NCBI GenBank assembly: GCA_913060865.1
Contig: CAJXTU010000001.1
Location: 248,001-312,000, forward strand
DNA length: 64,000 bases
Source of the DNA: an uncultured Cycloclasticus sp.
Lineage (GTDB): Bacteria; Pseudomonadota; Gammaproteobacteria; Methylococcales; Cycloclasticaceae
Direction: 5' to 3'
The notes under the pieces are model-generated. The model ran no database searches. It saw only the letters and a list, made by a program, of their open reading frames with translations, and was not told the DNA's origin. Positions 1-9,635 of the stretch are shown here, piece after piece. The translations under genes were made by a program, and so were the position numbers. Numbering within the stretch: position 1 is the stretch's first letter; each line of letters opens with the position of its first letter.

Positions 1-354
1 TTTTGTACTGAAAGCCAAAAACGTTTTCCAATTGATAGAGATTTAACTAAAGAGGCGGTTTGTGAGTGTTGTGGGCAGGAGAATAATTTACGTCCAGATA
101 TCGTTTGGTTCGGCGAAATGCCATATCAAATGGATGCGATTTATGCAGCTCTTAGCCAGTGTGATTTATTTATATCAATAGGGACATCTGGAAATGTGTA
201 CCCTGCTGCAGGGTTTGTGCAAATAGCCAATCAAGCTGGAGCGCATACGGTGGAATTAAATCTTGAGCCATCTCAAGTTGAATCAGAGTTCAAAGAAAAA
301 ATTTATGGTCCAGCAACCAAGTTGGTTGCTAGCTATTTGGGCCAGATAGGCTAG
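1..354 (+). CDS. cobB: NAD-dependent protein deacylase (sirtuin), C-terminal part
   Basis: The open frame runs in from the left edge with no start, so only about the last 117 residues are present. Sirtuins remove acetyl or other acyl groups from lysines using NAD. Visible signs are the second half of the zinc module (a Cys at residue 2 of the fragment and a CECCG cluster), the following RPDIVWFGE segment, and the [11 protein letters not shown] segment that lines the NAD pocket. The WFGEMPY stretch is typical of bacterial class III CobB-type enzymes. The stop codon overlaps the end of the convergent downstream gene by four bases. The catalytic His and N-terminal Rossmann half lie outside the window. 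Confidence 0.88.
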   Translation, partial: FCTESQKRFPIDRDLTKEAVCECCGQENNLRPDIVWFGEMPYQMDAIYAALSQCDLFISIGTSGNVYPAAGFVQIANQAGAHTVELNLEPSQVESEFKEKIYGPATKLVASYLGQIG

Positions 355-1883
355 TTTATTTGCTGAGAATGAACACTAGGTTCTGGGTAGGGCTGTAACT
401 CGTCTAAAGGGGTGGACATACCGTTTGGCATCACTATTCGGGCATGTTGCCGGTTCAAGCGTCTCGGTCCTGAAACACCGCACGAGTGAGCAATGGTTGA
501 GATTTCTTTCACAAGGTTTTTTTGATAATTGGCAACCCGATTGGCTTTATTAGCAGGGTCCAAACCGCGCTGAAGATCGACATCGTGAGTGGTTATTCCC
601 GTTGGGCAAGTGTTTTTATTGCATTGGAGTGCTTGGATGCAACCGAGTGCAAACATAAAGCCACGCGCTGAAGTCACAAAATCGGCACCTGCACATAACG
701 CCCAAGCGACTTCTGTAGGGTTGACGCGTTTCCCAGAGGCGATAATGCGGATGCGTTTACGAAGGCCGTATTTAAGCAATACATTCTCTACCGCAGGTAA
801 CGATTCGGTTAGTGTAAGCCCGACATTATCAATCAGTGACATGGGTGCGGCACCTGTTCCACCATCACCGCCGTCAATGGTAATAAAGTCGGGAGCAGAT
901 TCTTCACCTCGAGTATGAATGAGCTCACAAAGCTCTTCAAGCCACCGCCATGAGCTAACGACTGTTTTAAAGCCAACAGGTTTGCCGGTAACCTTGCGAA
1001 CATGGTTAATTAAGTCTAACAGCTCAGTGGGTGAGTCCACATCGATATGGCGGTTAGGACTAATAGAATCGAGGCCTGCTGGAATGCCGCGAATGCTGGC
1101 AATTTCTTTGGTCACTTTTAAGCCGGGTAAAATACCTCCCTTCCCGGGTTTAGCTCCTTGGCTAAGTTTAATCTCAAACATTTTAACTTGGTGGTGCTGT
1201 GCGACTTCTTTGAGTTTGTTATCACTTAAATTGCCGTGCGTATCGCGAACCCCATATTTAGCAGTACCGATTTGAAAAACAAGGTCGCAACCGCCTTCTA
1301 AGTGGTAAGGCGAAAGACCGCCCTCGCCTGTGTTATACCAACAGCCGGCTTTTTTAGCGCCGCGCGAAAGCGCCTGTACAGCAGGTTTGGAAATAGCACC
1401 AAAACTCATACCAGAAATATTAAAAACGGATGAGGTGGAATAAGGTTTATCACAATAAGGCCCAATCATGATAGGGCCTAGGGCAGCGTTCTCGTGCTCA
1501 AGTTTAGGGAATGGGCAGTTAACAAAAATAATGGCGCCAGGTTGTCGCAGGTCTTTGGTTGAACCAAACGCAACGGTTGAGTCTAAATTCTTTGCGGCTC
1601 GATATACCCAGCTTCGCTGAGCACGGTTAAAAGGCAACTCTTCTCGATCCATGGCAAAGAAATATTGCCGAAGAAACTCACCTGCCTTTTCAAATAAAAA
1701 CCTAAACCGGCCTATGAGCGGGTAGTTTCTTAAAATGGTAGATTCTTTTTGCGTACTATCTTTTACATAAAGAAGAAGTGAATATAAAAGGAATAAACCA
1801 AGGGCAAAGATAAAAAAAGCGCTTAAAAGCTCAATGGATCTCGATAAATAAAGTGCAACATCCATTGAAAATAAGCTGTCCAT
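351..1883 (-). CDS. FMN-binding glutamate synthase-like protein, membrane anchored
   Basis: This 510-residue protein matches the isolated FMN/synthase domain of glutamate synthase. It has the segment [19 protein letters not shown], a TGEGG element, a lysine- and glycine-rich [12 protein letters not shown] loop, IDGGDGGTG, and a late CNKNTCPTG cluster that could hold an iron-sulfur centre. It lacks the glutaminase domain of GltB, so it cannot be assumed to make glutamate from glutamine. A hydrophobic helix near residues 15-40 suggests anchoring in the inner membrane. It sits 6 bp downstream of the DoxX gene on the same strand, so the two may be cotranscribed. The family is real; the substrate of this stand-alone type is not clear. 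Confidence 0.82.
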   Translation of the reverse strand: MDSLFSMDVALYLSRSIELLSAFFIFALGLFLLYSLLLYVKDSTQKESTILRNYPLIGRFRFLFEKAGEFLRQYFFAMDREELPFNRAQRSWVYRAAKNLDSTVAFGSTKDLRQPGAIIFVNCPFPKLEHENAALGPIMIGPYCDKPYSTSSVFNISGMSFGAISKPAVQALSRGAKKAGCWYNTGEGGLSPYHLEGGCDLVFQIGTAKYGVRDTHGNLSDNKLKEVAQHHQVKMFEIKLSQGAKPGKGGILPGLKVTKEIASIRGIPAGLDSISPNRHIDVDSPTELLDLINHVRKVTGKPVGFKTVVSSWRWLEELCELIHTRGEESAPDFITIDGGDGGTGAAPMSLIDNVGLTLTESLPAVENVLLKYGLRKRIRIIASGKRVNPTEVAWALCAGADFVTSARGFMFALGCIQALQCNKNTCPTGITTHDVDLQRGLDPANKANRVANYQKNLVKEISTIAHSCGVSGPRRLNRQHARIVMPNGMSTPLDELQPYPEPSVHSQQIN

Positions 1884-1889
1884 AATAAA

Positions 1890-2483
1890 TTATTCCTTAA
1901 TCTTTTTTGCTATCCAGAAGTCTATGCTTAAATATTTTCCCGCGCCGATGAAAAATAAAGCAAGTAGCATGATGAAATAGGTACTCGCAAATTCAATACC
2001 ATTGTTAAGAATGACTAAACTACCATTCTCGGTAATCCAGTTGTAATTACCATGCTCACGAATAATACTTTTTGCGACGTTGAGACGATCAATCGCGCCA
2101 CTGGTTCGTTCGCTGGCAAAAAAACCGGTGCCTTCTGCAATGGCTAACCAGCCATTTTGTATATGGACCGTCACGGCGGCAACGACCATGGTCACCATTA
2201 AAGGAATTGAAACCCATCTAACGGCAAGGCCTAATAGCAAACAAACAGCGCCAATAATCTCTATCCAAGTGGCAGCACCTGCCATGAGGTAAGGAAATGG
2301 TAAGCCCAAGCCATAGTCAGCATTACCAAACCAATCTACAGTACTGTCAAAGGCGGCTAGTTTTTTAGTGCCAGCCATCCAGAAAATAGGAACAAGGTAG
2401 AGCCTAAGGGCAAGAGGGGCTAAGAAGTCGACGGAGCGGGTGCAGTCGAGCATAGATTGAAGTTTGTTCATGCATTTAATCAT
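1890..2483 (-). CDS. DoxX family membrane protein, HvfX-like
   Basis: A small integral membrane protein of 197 residues with about four hydrophobic helices. The N-terminal RLYLVPIFWMAGTKKL segment and the following WIEIIGAVCLLLGLAVRW helix fit the DoxX family, most closely the HvfX type found with HvfA/B/C copper-binding peptide (RiPP) genes. None of those partners is nearby; the neighbours are the glutamate-synthase-like gene downstream and a BASS transporter gene upstream. The first ATG is preceded by AAGAGAA at good spacing; a second Met five codons in is an alternative start. DoxX proteins have been linked to respiratory or redox membrane complexes, but the role here cannot be read from sequence. 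Confidence 0.75.
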   Translation of the reverse strand: MIKCMNKLQSMLDCTRSVDFLAPLALRLYLVPIFWMAGTKKLAAFDSTVDWFGNADYGLGLPFPYLMAGAATWIEIIGAVCLLLGLAVRWVSIPLMVTMVVAAVTVHIQNGWLAIAEGTGFFASERTSGAIDRLNVAKSIIREHGNYNWITENGSLVILNNGIEFASTYFIMLLALFFIGAGKYLSIDFWIAKKIKE

Positions 2484-2531
2484 GTTGTTCTCTTATTAAT
2501 TAAGGGTCAGTTATCTAGACCTCTATTAATG

Positions 2532-3539
2532 CTAAGTTCTTTCGAGCGACTTTAGGGTTTGTTCATTGGTGTTCTTACGCCTTAACCACGCACTCGCCCC
2601 AGCGCCTGTTAGTACGCACCAAACGGCAAATAACGCACCGGGTAAGGCTGTTTCTGGTGAGAAGTGCTTAAGCGCCAAAGCGACACCTAGTCCAGCGTTT
2701 TGCATACCAATTTCAATCGCCATCGTTAAGCGGTATGAAGCATTAAAATTGTATAACTTAGCGAATAACCAACCGAATAGATAACCCAGTGCATTGACTG
2801 TAATAATAATGAGAAACAGGCTGGTGCTAATATTGTTTAATCGTTCGTGATTAGCCGCAACGGCATAGGCGCAAATGATAATAATGGCGAGTGACGCCAT
2901 TGATGGAGCAAATTCAATGAGCGGAGCCGCTTTTTTAGCTAACAGCTTCCGGCAAGCCATACCTAACAATAACGGTGTTAGAACGGTGAGAAAGATTGTT
3001 TTCATCATCGACCAGAAAGGAACGGGTAAATACGCGCCACCTAGCCATTCTACTAATGTTGGGGTAAATAAAGGCGATAAGAATGTGGCAACAGTGGTTA
3101 ACGCTACCGAAAAGGCAACTGCGCCACCCGCTAAATAGACGATTACATTGCTGGCCATTGCGCCAGGCGCGCAACCGACAATAATGACGCCTAGAGCAAG
3201 CTCAGGTGGTAAATCAGCCAACCAAGCAGCGGCTGCACAAAGTAATGGCATGACGCTGTATTGTGTGCAAACACCGAGAAAGATGGAACGAGGTGTTTGT
3301 AACGTGGTTTTAAGCTCATCAGGCTTTAATACAATACCTAAGGCAAACATAGAGGCTGCAAATAACCAGAGAAAATAAGCTTTAAAGGGCAAAAAAATAG
3401 CCGGCTGGTAAAAGGCTATTAGTGCGCAAGCCAAGGTCAGTGGTGCCATGCCTTTCGATATAAAATGTAAAATATTTCTCATACAGTTAAGGATAAGTGT
3501 TTTAGGGATAAAAACAATATTTTTATCTTCATATGGCAT
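2532..3539 (-). CDS. bile acid:sodium symporter (BASS) family transporter
   Basis: A polytopic inner-membrane protein of 335 residues with about ten hydrophobic segments. The MFALGIVLKPDEL motif after the first helices and the CAPGAMASNVIVYLAGG segment (about residues 125-141) are characteristic of the BASS superfamily, whose members move organic anions with sodium. The bacterial substrate is usually unknown, and no adjacent gene identifies one. Start choice is uncertain: Met20 begins close to the first helix as in most family members, while the upstream Met1 has only a weak G-rich ribosome site. Neither has a strong Shine-Dalgarno sequence. Confidence 0.8.
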   Translation of the reverse strand: MPYEDKNIVFIPKTLILNCMRNILHFISKGMAPLTLACALIAFYQPAIFLPFKAYFLWLFAASMFALGIVLKPDELKTTLQTPRSIFLGVCTQYSVMPLLCAAAAWLADLPPELALGVIIVGCAPGAMASNVIVYLAGGAVAFSVALTTVATFLSPLFTPTLVEWLGGAYLPVPFWSMMKTIFLTVLTPLLLGMACRKLLAKKAAPLIEFAPSMASLAIIIICAYAVAANHERLNNISTSLFLIIITVNALGYLFGWLFAKLYNFNASYRLTMAIEIGMQNAGLGVALALKHFSPETALPGALFAVWCVLTGAGASAWLRRKNTNEQTLKSLERT

Positions 3540-3960
3540 GTCTGGGTGACCCCAAAGGACTTCCCTATAAGTACTTGCAACGTTGATCTATCTATGTGGT
3601 TGTTGGGGGGGGTGAGATTTTTTTCGACAGTTTTGCGTAATCACAAGCCGACTAGCGTGTGAGGTACCTTGCTGTTTTCACGTATTTGAATGGATAGGCA
3701 AACCGGCGTGGTAATAATACCTATCGCGCCGATTATTTCACCATAGCTGTTATAACGTCCCAAGTTATATAGCCTCTAGAGGTGTTTATTTTTTTGTTTT
3801 AACACGAATGGCTCAACGAGCGCGTAAGGACTGCGCAAACAATGAGCAGTTTTTTTGATGAGTGGGGTTAACCGAATGCGTTATTCAAGTTAAATAAAAT
3901 CAAGAGAAGCTGTAATTTTTGTCACTTGCCCCTCCGTTAATGTTGGCATAAGGCGGTGCG
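3540..3960. other. 421-bp intergenic region, no gene seen
   Basis: I find no coding frame with a recognisable product. It contains a run of eight G at about 3605-3612 and, at about 3829-3850, a short stem (ACTGC...GCAGT) followed by seven T, which could be a weak terminator. It must also hold the promoter of the leftward BASS transporter gene, but no promoter is clear. Confidence 0.4.
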
Positions 3961-5223
3961 TTATACCTCGAAAGGTGTATTAAGAATTTTTTGAACGGCA
4001 ATGTTTTTTAAACTGACGTAATTAGGTAAGCCATTTACAAACGGTGGGTAGTCTTCCCCCATAATCAGCGGGCGTAGGTATTCTTCGCACTCTGGTGTAA
4101 TGCCAAAACCATCTGCTGTGATGTAGTGAGGAGGGAGCATTTGTTCAACGTTAGCGACATCCTTTAACTCGCCAACACCAATTTCCCATTGATACGGGTT
4201 GTTACTGGTACGAACGATGGTTGGCATCACGGCTGTTCTTCCTTCAAGTGCTAACTCAACGGCTGCTTTGCCCATTGCGTAAGCTTGATCAACATCGGTT
4301 TTCGAAGCGATATGGCGCGCGGCGCGTTGTAGATAATCGGCTACGGCCCAGTGATACTTATAACCATGGGCGGTTTTGATCATGTCAGCCACGACGGGCG
4401 CAACGCCACCTAATTGAGCATGACCAAACGCATCGCGGGTGCCGGCTTCTGCCAGAAACGTCCCATCGGGATTTCTCACGCCTTCAGAAACAACGATGCA
4501 GCAGAAACCATGTTTTTTTACGGTTTCATCAACTTTAGAAAGGAATTTTTCTTGATCAAAGGTAATTTCGGGAAATAAGATGATATGTGGCGAATCGCCC
4601 TCTTTTTCTGCCGCTAAGCCGCCTGCTGCGGCAATCCAACCCGCGTGGCGTCCCATTACTTCTAATACAAATACTTTAGTGGATGTACGAGCCATCGAGG
4701 CAACGTCAAACCCTGCTTCACGGATGGATACAGCCACGTATTTGGCAACGGACCCGAAGCCTGGGCAGTTATCTGTCAAAGGTAAGTCGTTATCGACAGT
4801 TTTTGGTATGCCAATACATTGAATTTTTTGCCCTAAAGATTCGCTGAGCTGAGATAGCTTGTTGGTTGTATCCTGCGAATCACCGCCGCCGTTGTAAAAA
4901 AAGTAACCAATATTATGCGCTTTAAAAACTGCGATCAATCGTTCGTACTCGGCACGGTTTTCTTCAAAACTTTTAAGCTTGTAGCGACAAGAACCAAATG
5001 CGCCAGAAGGGGTATAGCGTAGAGCGGCTATATCTTCGGCAGATTCAAGGCTGGTATCAATAAGGTCTTCAGCCAATGCGCCAATAATGCCGTTTCGTCC
5101 GGCATATACCTTGCCTATTTTATCGCCATGTTGACGTGCAGTTTCAATTAGACCGCAAGCACTAGCATTGATAACGGCAGTAACGCCGCCAGATTGGGCG
5201 TAAAAAGCATTTTTGATAGACAT
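3961..5223 (-). CDS. pfp: 6-phosphofructokinase, diphosphate-dependent
   Basis: Interconverts fructose 6-phosphate and fructose 1,6-bisphosphate with pyrophosphate as phosphoryl donor, a reversible step. At 420 residues it is longer than ATP-type PfkA (about 320). The nucleotide loop reads NGGGDSQDT at residues 111-119; Asp115 falls where ATP enzymes carry the Gly needed for ATP binding. The catalytic motif is PKTVDND at 140-146, with the Lys typical of PPi enzymes in place of the Gly of ATP enzymes. It is divergently placed from lapD across about 220 bp. In methylotrophs and related bacteria such enzymes replace ATP-PFK and can also act on sedoheptulose phosphates; that extra activity is inference here. 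Confidence 0.9.
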   Translation of the reverse strand: MSIKNAFYAQSGGVTAVINASACGLIETARQHGDKIGKVYAGRNGIIGALAEDLIDTSLESAEDIAALRYTPSGAFGSCRYKLKSFEENRAEYERLIAVFKAHNIGYFFYNGGGDSQDTTNKLSQLSESLGQKIQCIGIPKTVDNDLPLTDNCPGFGSVAKYVAVSIREAGFDVASMARTSTKVFVLEVMGRHAGWIAAAGGLAAEKEGDSPHIILFPEITFDQEKFLSKVDETVKKHGFCCIVVSEGVRNPDGTFLAEAGTRDAFGHAQLGGVAPVVADMIKTAHGYKYHWAVADYLQRAARHIASKTDVDQAYAMGKAAVELALEGRTAVMPTIVRTSNNPYQWEIGVGELKDVANVEQMLPPHYITADGFGITPECEEYLRPLIMGEDYPPFVNGLPNYVSLKNIAVQKILNTPFEV

Positions 5224-5442
5224 AAAATTATAAGTTAGCTATTAGGTTTAGCGCATTATAAAGGGTGGCTTTATAAAATGCTTAATGGTTCTTAGGCTTA
5301 GTTCACAAATTTAGCGATATACGAAAATGAATAGTTAAGGATATGGGCTATAGTTAAAGTGATATGGTTCATTAAACTGATTATGGACCAGTATGATAAT
5401 GTATGTAGTCGATCATTAATTTATTTCACAAGGTACAAACGT

Positions 5443-7347
5443 ATGTCTTTATCGAAGCAATTACTAATACTAATATCCGCGTTGTTCTTGATAATTTTCA
5501 GCGTTAACTTTGTGTTGAGTGTTAATAATATTAGAGGTTATCTGGAAGGTGAATCAAAGATTCATGCCCAAGATACAGCAACATCGCTGGGCTTGTCGCT
5601 CAGCCCTTACATGGTGGATGATAAAGACCCTGTGCTTGAAACTATGATGAAAGCGATTTTTGACCGTGGATATTATAAGGAAATAAAGTTAGTCGACGTT
5701 GAGGGTAAGGAGTTAGTCGTATTAACGAACGATAAAGTATTTGACTCGGTACCCGAGTGGTTTATCAGGAATGTGCCCATGCAAGCTGCCATAGCTGAAA
5801 GTGAGATCAGTTCGGGTTGGAGTATTAGCGGTACAGTATTGGTGACGATTAACCCAGGTTATGCATATTTCAAACTTTATGAGCAAGTGAAGAGTAGTTT
5901 TTATTATTCACTGGCTACATTTGTTGCCTCCTTAATCGTGTTGTTCCTTGTGTTGCGGATCACATTGTCTTCGTTAAAAAGAATTGGTGGTATGGCAGAA
6001 ACTATTTCTAAAGGAAATTTCGATATTATTGAAAAGTTACCGTGGACAACGGAAGTGAGGAAAGTTGCAGCCTCGATGAACGTTATGTCGAGGAAGTTAG
6101 AACGGGTTATTCAGAATTTAAATAAAAAACTTGAGAGTATCGGTAAGAAGCTTCAATTGGACGATCTGACGGGCTTAAGCAAGAAGAGTAGTTTTGAAAT
6201 GGACATGAAAGAAGTGCTTGCTTCACATGGTGATGCGTTTGTCTTTATGATAAAAATTGATGCGTTAACGACTTTGGTTAAGGAGTTAGGTTCTGAAGCG
6301 ATTGACCAATTTATTAAGGATTTTGCCAGTATTTTGAAGTTACTACCCATGGCTGGGGGCTCAAGCGATGTTAGCGCATACCGTTTTGTTGGCTCCGAAT
6401 TCGTTCTGTTAATGCGAAGCGGTGATGTAGAGCAAGCGGAAGCATTGGCCAAATCGTTGAGCGTATCATTTACCGAGTTAGGGGAGGGCTATGACAAAGT
6501 GGATATAGCACATATCGGTGTGGCTACATTCGACGCGTTTAATTCAACAGATAATATTTTGTTAGCTGCCAATGAGGCCTATGAGCAAGCGCAACTCATT
6601 GGTGCAAATAGCTATTACCTTCGAAAGGGCGAAGATCGAGCGAAGGATATGGCTGAATGGAAAGAGTTGGTATTTGATATTGTTGATAACGAAGGCTACA
6701 AGGTGTCTTACATTGGAGAAACTGACAATCTTCAATCTGCTGGTGTATTGATGCGCGATGCGTTTTCTGAAGCCCTAGATAGAAATGGTGATGTGCTTTC
6801 AATAGGGACTTTTGTGTCTATTGCGGAGAAATTTGTAAAAATTGTGGATCTTGATAAAGGTGTTACCACTCGTGTTGTTGAGCATATTAAGACGAATAAT
6901 ATTTCTTATGAAATAGCTATTAATGTTTCTGGTAGAACAGTAAAGAGCAGTGATTTTAGAGTTTGGTTAACGACGTTGTTAACAGAAAATAAAGCGGTTG
7001 CTAAGCAACTGGTTTTTAGCTTATCGGCCTATGCAGTGACGAAAGAGATAGGTGTATATAAAGAATTTATTGATTTTATACAGGCGTTAAACGCGAAAGT
7101 GCTGATTAAGCGATTTGAAACACAGTCTATAGCGCCGGAAAAGATTAAAGAACTAAAGCCTGACTACATTCGTTTGGCGCGTGATATTGGCAATGGTGTT
7201 CAACACGATGCGGAGAAATACGAATTTGCCAAAACAATGGTTGAGATTGGCAATATATTGGATATCCACGTGTTAGCAGAAAATATTCAGTCGGATGATG
7301 ATGTTGCTTGCTTAAAAGCAGTAGGCGTTTTAGGGGCTAGTCGCTAG
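5443..7347 (+). CDS. lapD: LapD-like c-di-GMP receptor (degenerate GGDEF-EAL)
   Basis: An inner-membrane c-di-GMP receptor that, in the Lap system, binds and holds periplasmic LapG when c-di-GMP is high. Start taken at the ATG preceded by AAGG nine bases upstream, giving 634 residues. TM1 lies near residues 6-26, a periplasmic LapD/MoxY-type domain follows to about 150, TM2 is near 153-175, then a HAMP region, a helical linker, a GGDEF domain whose signature has decayed to VGSEF at 316-320, and an EAL domain in which the catalytic EAL motif is not recognisable. Loss of both catalytic motifs is expected for a receptor. The protein ends at LKAVGVLGASR, a little short of where many EAL domains end. 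lapG follows after 22 bp. Confidence 0.88.
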   Translation: MSLSKQLLILISALFLIIFSVNFVLSVNNIRGYLEGESKIHAQDTATSLGLSLSPYMVDDKDPVLETMMKAIFDRGYYKEIKLVDVEGKELVVLTNDKVFDSVPEWFIRNVPMQAAIAESEISSGWSISGTVLVTINPGYAYFKLYEQVKSSFYYSLATFVASLIVLFLVLRITLSSLKRIGGMAETISKGNFDIIEKLPWTTEVRKVAASMNVMSRKLERVIQNLNKKLESIGKKLQLDDLTGLSKKSSFEMDMKEVLASHGDAFVFMIKIDALTTLVKELGSEAIDQFIKDFASILKLLPMAGGSSDVSAYRFVGSEFVLLMRSGDVEQAEALAKSLSVSFTELGEGYDKVDIAHIGVATFDAFNSTDNILLAANEAYEQAQLIGANSYYLRKGEDRAKDMAEWKELVFDIVDNEGYKVSYIGETDNLQSAGVLMRDAFSEALDRNGDVLSIGTFVSIAEKFVKIVDLDKGVTTRVVEHIKTNNISYEIAINVSGRTVKSSDFRVWLTTLLTENKAVAKQLVFSLSAYAVTKEIGVYKEFIDFIQALNAKVLIKRFETQSIAPEKIKELKPDYIRLARDIGNGVQHDAEKYEFAKTMVEIGNILDIHVLAENIQSDDDVACLKAVGVLGASR

Positions 7348-7369
7348 TTCACAAAGCGAATTATTACTC

Positions 7370-8065
7370 ATGGGTGTCAGTAATCAAGAGTTTACAACGA
7401 TTTATGTAGCTCCTTATCGTAAAAACTGGCTAAGAATTAGTATCGTGCTGATGTTGTTAACCGCTGCAGCAGCACCTGCCGCGCTTAATTTTAGCGCAGA
7501 ACTTATTTCAAAAGTTAAAACAAAATATGGCGAACAGGCATCAGATAGAGTCTTAAGCTGGCAAGCGCTGATTAAATTGACGCGTAACCTTTCAGAACAA
7601 GAAAAATTAAAGCGAGTTAACGATTTTTTTAATCAACATATTGAGTTTGTAGATGATGATTATTTATGGGGAGTAACTGATTATTGGGCGACTCCATTAG
7701 AGGTATTAGCCAAAGGTGCGGGCGATTGCGAAGACTATTCAATTGCTAAGTACTTCACTCTTAAAGAATTGGGTGTACCTGAAAGCAAAATGCGGATCAC
7801 TTATGTTAAGGCGATTGAGTTGAATCAAGCGCATATGGTATTGACCTATTTTGAACGCCCAGGAGTTGTTCCTGTGGTGTTGGATAATTTGAATCCAGTC
7901 ATCAAGTTGGCCTCAAAGCGGCAAGACTTACTACCTGTCTATAGTTTTAATGGGTCAGGCTTATGGTTGGCAAAGTCACGTGGAATGGGTAAGAAACTAG
8001 GTGGCTCAAGCCGCTTAAATCAATGGAGCAGTCTTAACATTAGGATGTTGAGTAATGAGTTTTGA
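7370..8065 (+). CDS. lapG: LapG-like periplasmic transglutaminase-fold cysteine protease
   Basis: A bacterial transglutaminase-like cysteine proteinase (LapG type), 231 residues. An N-terminal hydrophobic segment near residues 22-42 fits export to the periplasm. The Cys-His-Asp triad is visible: Cys120 in GDCEDYS, His155 in QAHMVL and Asp172 in VLDNLNP; the GVTDYWATP segment before the Cys is also typical. LapG cleaves the N-terminal retention module of LapA-type adhesins at a TAAG site and frees them from the surface. Such a site exists in the protein encoded at 14998-16869. The order lapD-lapG is the reverse of the lapG-lapD order in Pseudomonas. LapG activity depends on calcium in studied cases; not testable here. 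Confidence 0.9.
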   Translation: MGVSNQEFTTIYVAPYRKNWLRISIVLMLLTAAAAPAALNFSAELISKVKTKYGEQASDRVLSWQALIKLTRNLSEQEKLKRVNDFFNQHIEFVDDDYLWGVTDYWATPLEVLAKGAGDCEDYSIAKYFTLKELGVPESKMRITYVKAIELNQAHMVLTYFERPGVVPVVLDNLNPVIKLASKRQDLLPVYSFNGSGLWLAKSRGMGKKLGGSSRLNQWSSLNIRMLSNEF

Positions 8066-8110
8066 TGTTTCAGTGATAGAGCAAGTTTAAATACTAACTC
8101 GTGTAAACAA

Positions 8111-8146
8111 AAAAGGCCATCAACATTGTTGATGGCCTTTTTTTAT
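8111..8146. terminator. bidirectional rho-independent terminator
   Basis: A 14-bp inverted repeat (AAAAGGCCATCAAC, loop ATT, then its complement) is flanked by A and T runs. It sits between the convergent lapG and tolC genes and can serve both strands. Confidence 0.9.
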
Positions 8147-8161
8147 TTCACTAGGTCGTTA

Positions 8162-9550
8162 TTACTCAGTGCTTGTTGCAGAGTAAGTAGGTGTTACTTT
8201 TCCCCTCTGTGAGCCACCAATCCAAGGTTGAACCTCAGGTAGAATAGCTGTTTCTTCAGGTAATGTAACATTAAGGTAATTATTTAAAGCGCCAGCACTG
8301 GCAAGAATTCTGAACTGAGAAAACAGCTCATCATATTTAGCATTGGCATAAGCACTTTTTGCAACAAACATTTCATTGGCTGAATCAAGTAAATCTAATA
8401 ATGAGCGTCGGCCAATATTGAATTGCTTTTGGTATGCTTCATTACTCTTAATACTTGAGTCTCGATGGCTTTCGAAAAACGCCATTTGGTTTTGAACCGT
8501 TTGATGGGCGATCCATGATAAACGCATGCTTTCAACAGCTTGTCTGTAAGTATTATCTCTAATGCTCTTTGCTTGATTGATTAGCTGAGCTGTTTCTTTA
8601 CGACGAGCAGCATCTTTGCCACCGTTGTATAGGTTGTAACGTAGGCGAACCATTGCGGAAGCATCTTCATTAACTTCCTCAATACCATCAATGTCTTTAT
8701 TGTGAGTCGCGCTAAGCTCAAGATCAACTCGCGGTAAAAATGCTGTTTTTGCTGTTGCGTGTTGAGCAATAGCCGATTTGATATCTGAATTAGCAGATTT
8801 TAGAATGGGATGGTTAGCAATGGCGCTATCAACAGCTTGGTCGAAAGTGGCAGGCAACGCATCACCTGGTGAACTCACGGGTTCTAATTCGTAAGGTAGC
8901 CGACCAACAATCCTTAGATAGGCAGTTTGAGCGTCTTTTAAATTACCGATTTCAGATAGAACATTTTTTTGCGCTAAGGATAATCGACCTGTCGATTGTT
9001 CAACATCTGCTTTACGGCCAACGCCACGATTACTTCGAGATGTGATTTGCTCGTTGGTGCTTTGGTGTAAGGCTAAGTTTTCTTCAGCTAAAGCGAGCAG
9101 CTCTTCACGACGTAAAACATTAATATAAGCTTCAACAGCGTTTAGCGCAGTTATTTCAGCTTGACCGAAAACGGTGTAAGAACGTGAATTTGTTCTAGCA
9201 GTTTGACGGTTAACTTCACTAGCGGTAGCAAACCCATCATAAATCATTTGCCTAACCTGAATAGACGCTTCATCTCGACCGAGTGATTTAGACTCTGAAC
9301 CATCCGCTTTAGTGGATGAGTTAAATGAGCGTTCCCAACCGGCGCCCACTGTAATGTCTACTGTTGGAAAGTAGCCTGCTTTTACTTGGCTGATTTCTTG
9401 TTCAACTGCTAAGCGCTCTGCTTTAGCAGATTGAATTTGTGGGTTCTCATTAATAGTATATTGAATTGCATCCTGCAACGTCTCAGCAGACACTGAGCCA
9501 TAGCTTAATGCCAGAATACCGCCGATAGCTATTTTTAATTTAAGACTCAT
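8162..9550 (-). CDS. lapE: TolC family outer membrane protein of the type I secretion system
   Basis: Outer-membrane exit duct for the LapB-LapC exporter. The 462-residue protein has a signal peptide ending near residue 22 (SVSA/E), then TLQDAIQYTINENPQIQSA, the usual start of a TolC outer membrane efflux domain, and two duplicated helical repeats with NANPQI/ANHPILKSA-like starts at each half. The IGRRSLLDLLDSANEMF segment near the end is also typical. It is the last gene of the leftward cluster that contains the LuxR regulator, lapC and lapB, and faces lapG across a shared terminator. Assignment as LapE rather than a general TolC rests on this context. Confidence 0.88.
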   Translation of the reverse strand: MSLKLKIAIGGILALSYGSVSAETLQDAIQYTINENPQIQSAKAERLAVEQEISQVKAGYFPTVDITVGAGWERSFNSSTKADGSESKSLGRDEASIQVRQMIYDGFATASEVNRQTARTNSRSYTVFGQAEITALNAVEAYINVLRREELLALAEENLALHQSTNEQITSRSNRGVGRKADVEQSTGRLSLAQKNVLSEIGNLKDAQTAYLRIVGRLPYELEPVSSPGDALPATFDQAVDSAIANHPILKSANSDIKSAIAQHATAKTAFLPRVDLELSATHNKDIDGIEEVNEDASAMVRLRYNLYNGGKDAARRKETAQLINQAKSIRDNTYRQAVESMRLSWIAHQTVQNQMAFFESHRDSSIKSNEAYQKQFNIGRRSLLDLLDSANEMFVAKSAYANAKYDELFSQFRILASAGALNNYLNVTLPEETAILPEVQPWIGGSQRGKVTPTYSATSTE

Positions 9551-9635
9551 CGTTCCCTCTCGAAATTTGTTTTATTATGTATAAAAATCAGTTAATTAGA
9601 TTCTAATATGAATTTAACTTAAGCGTATAGTAAGG

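Noticed and set aside
919-1275. Forward frame of 118 codons opposite the glutamate-synthase-like gene
   Set aside because: It is antisense to a strongly supported gene and has no family or ribosome site.
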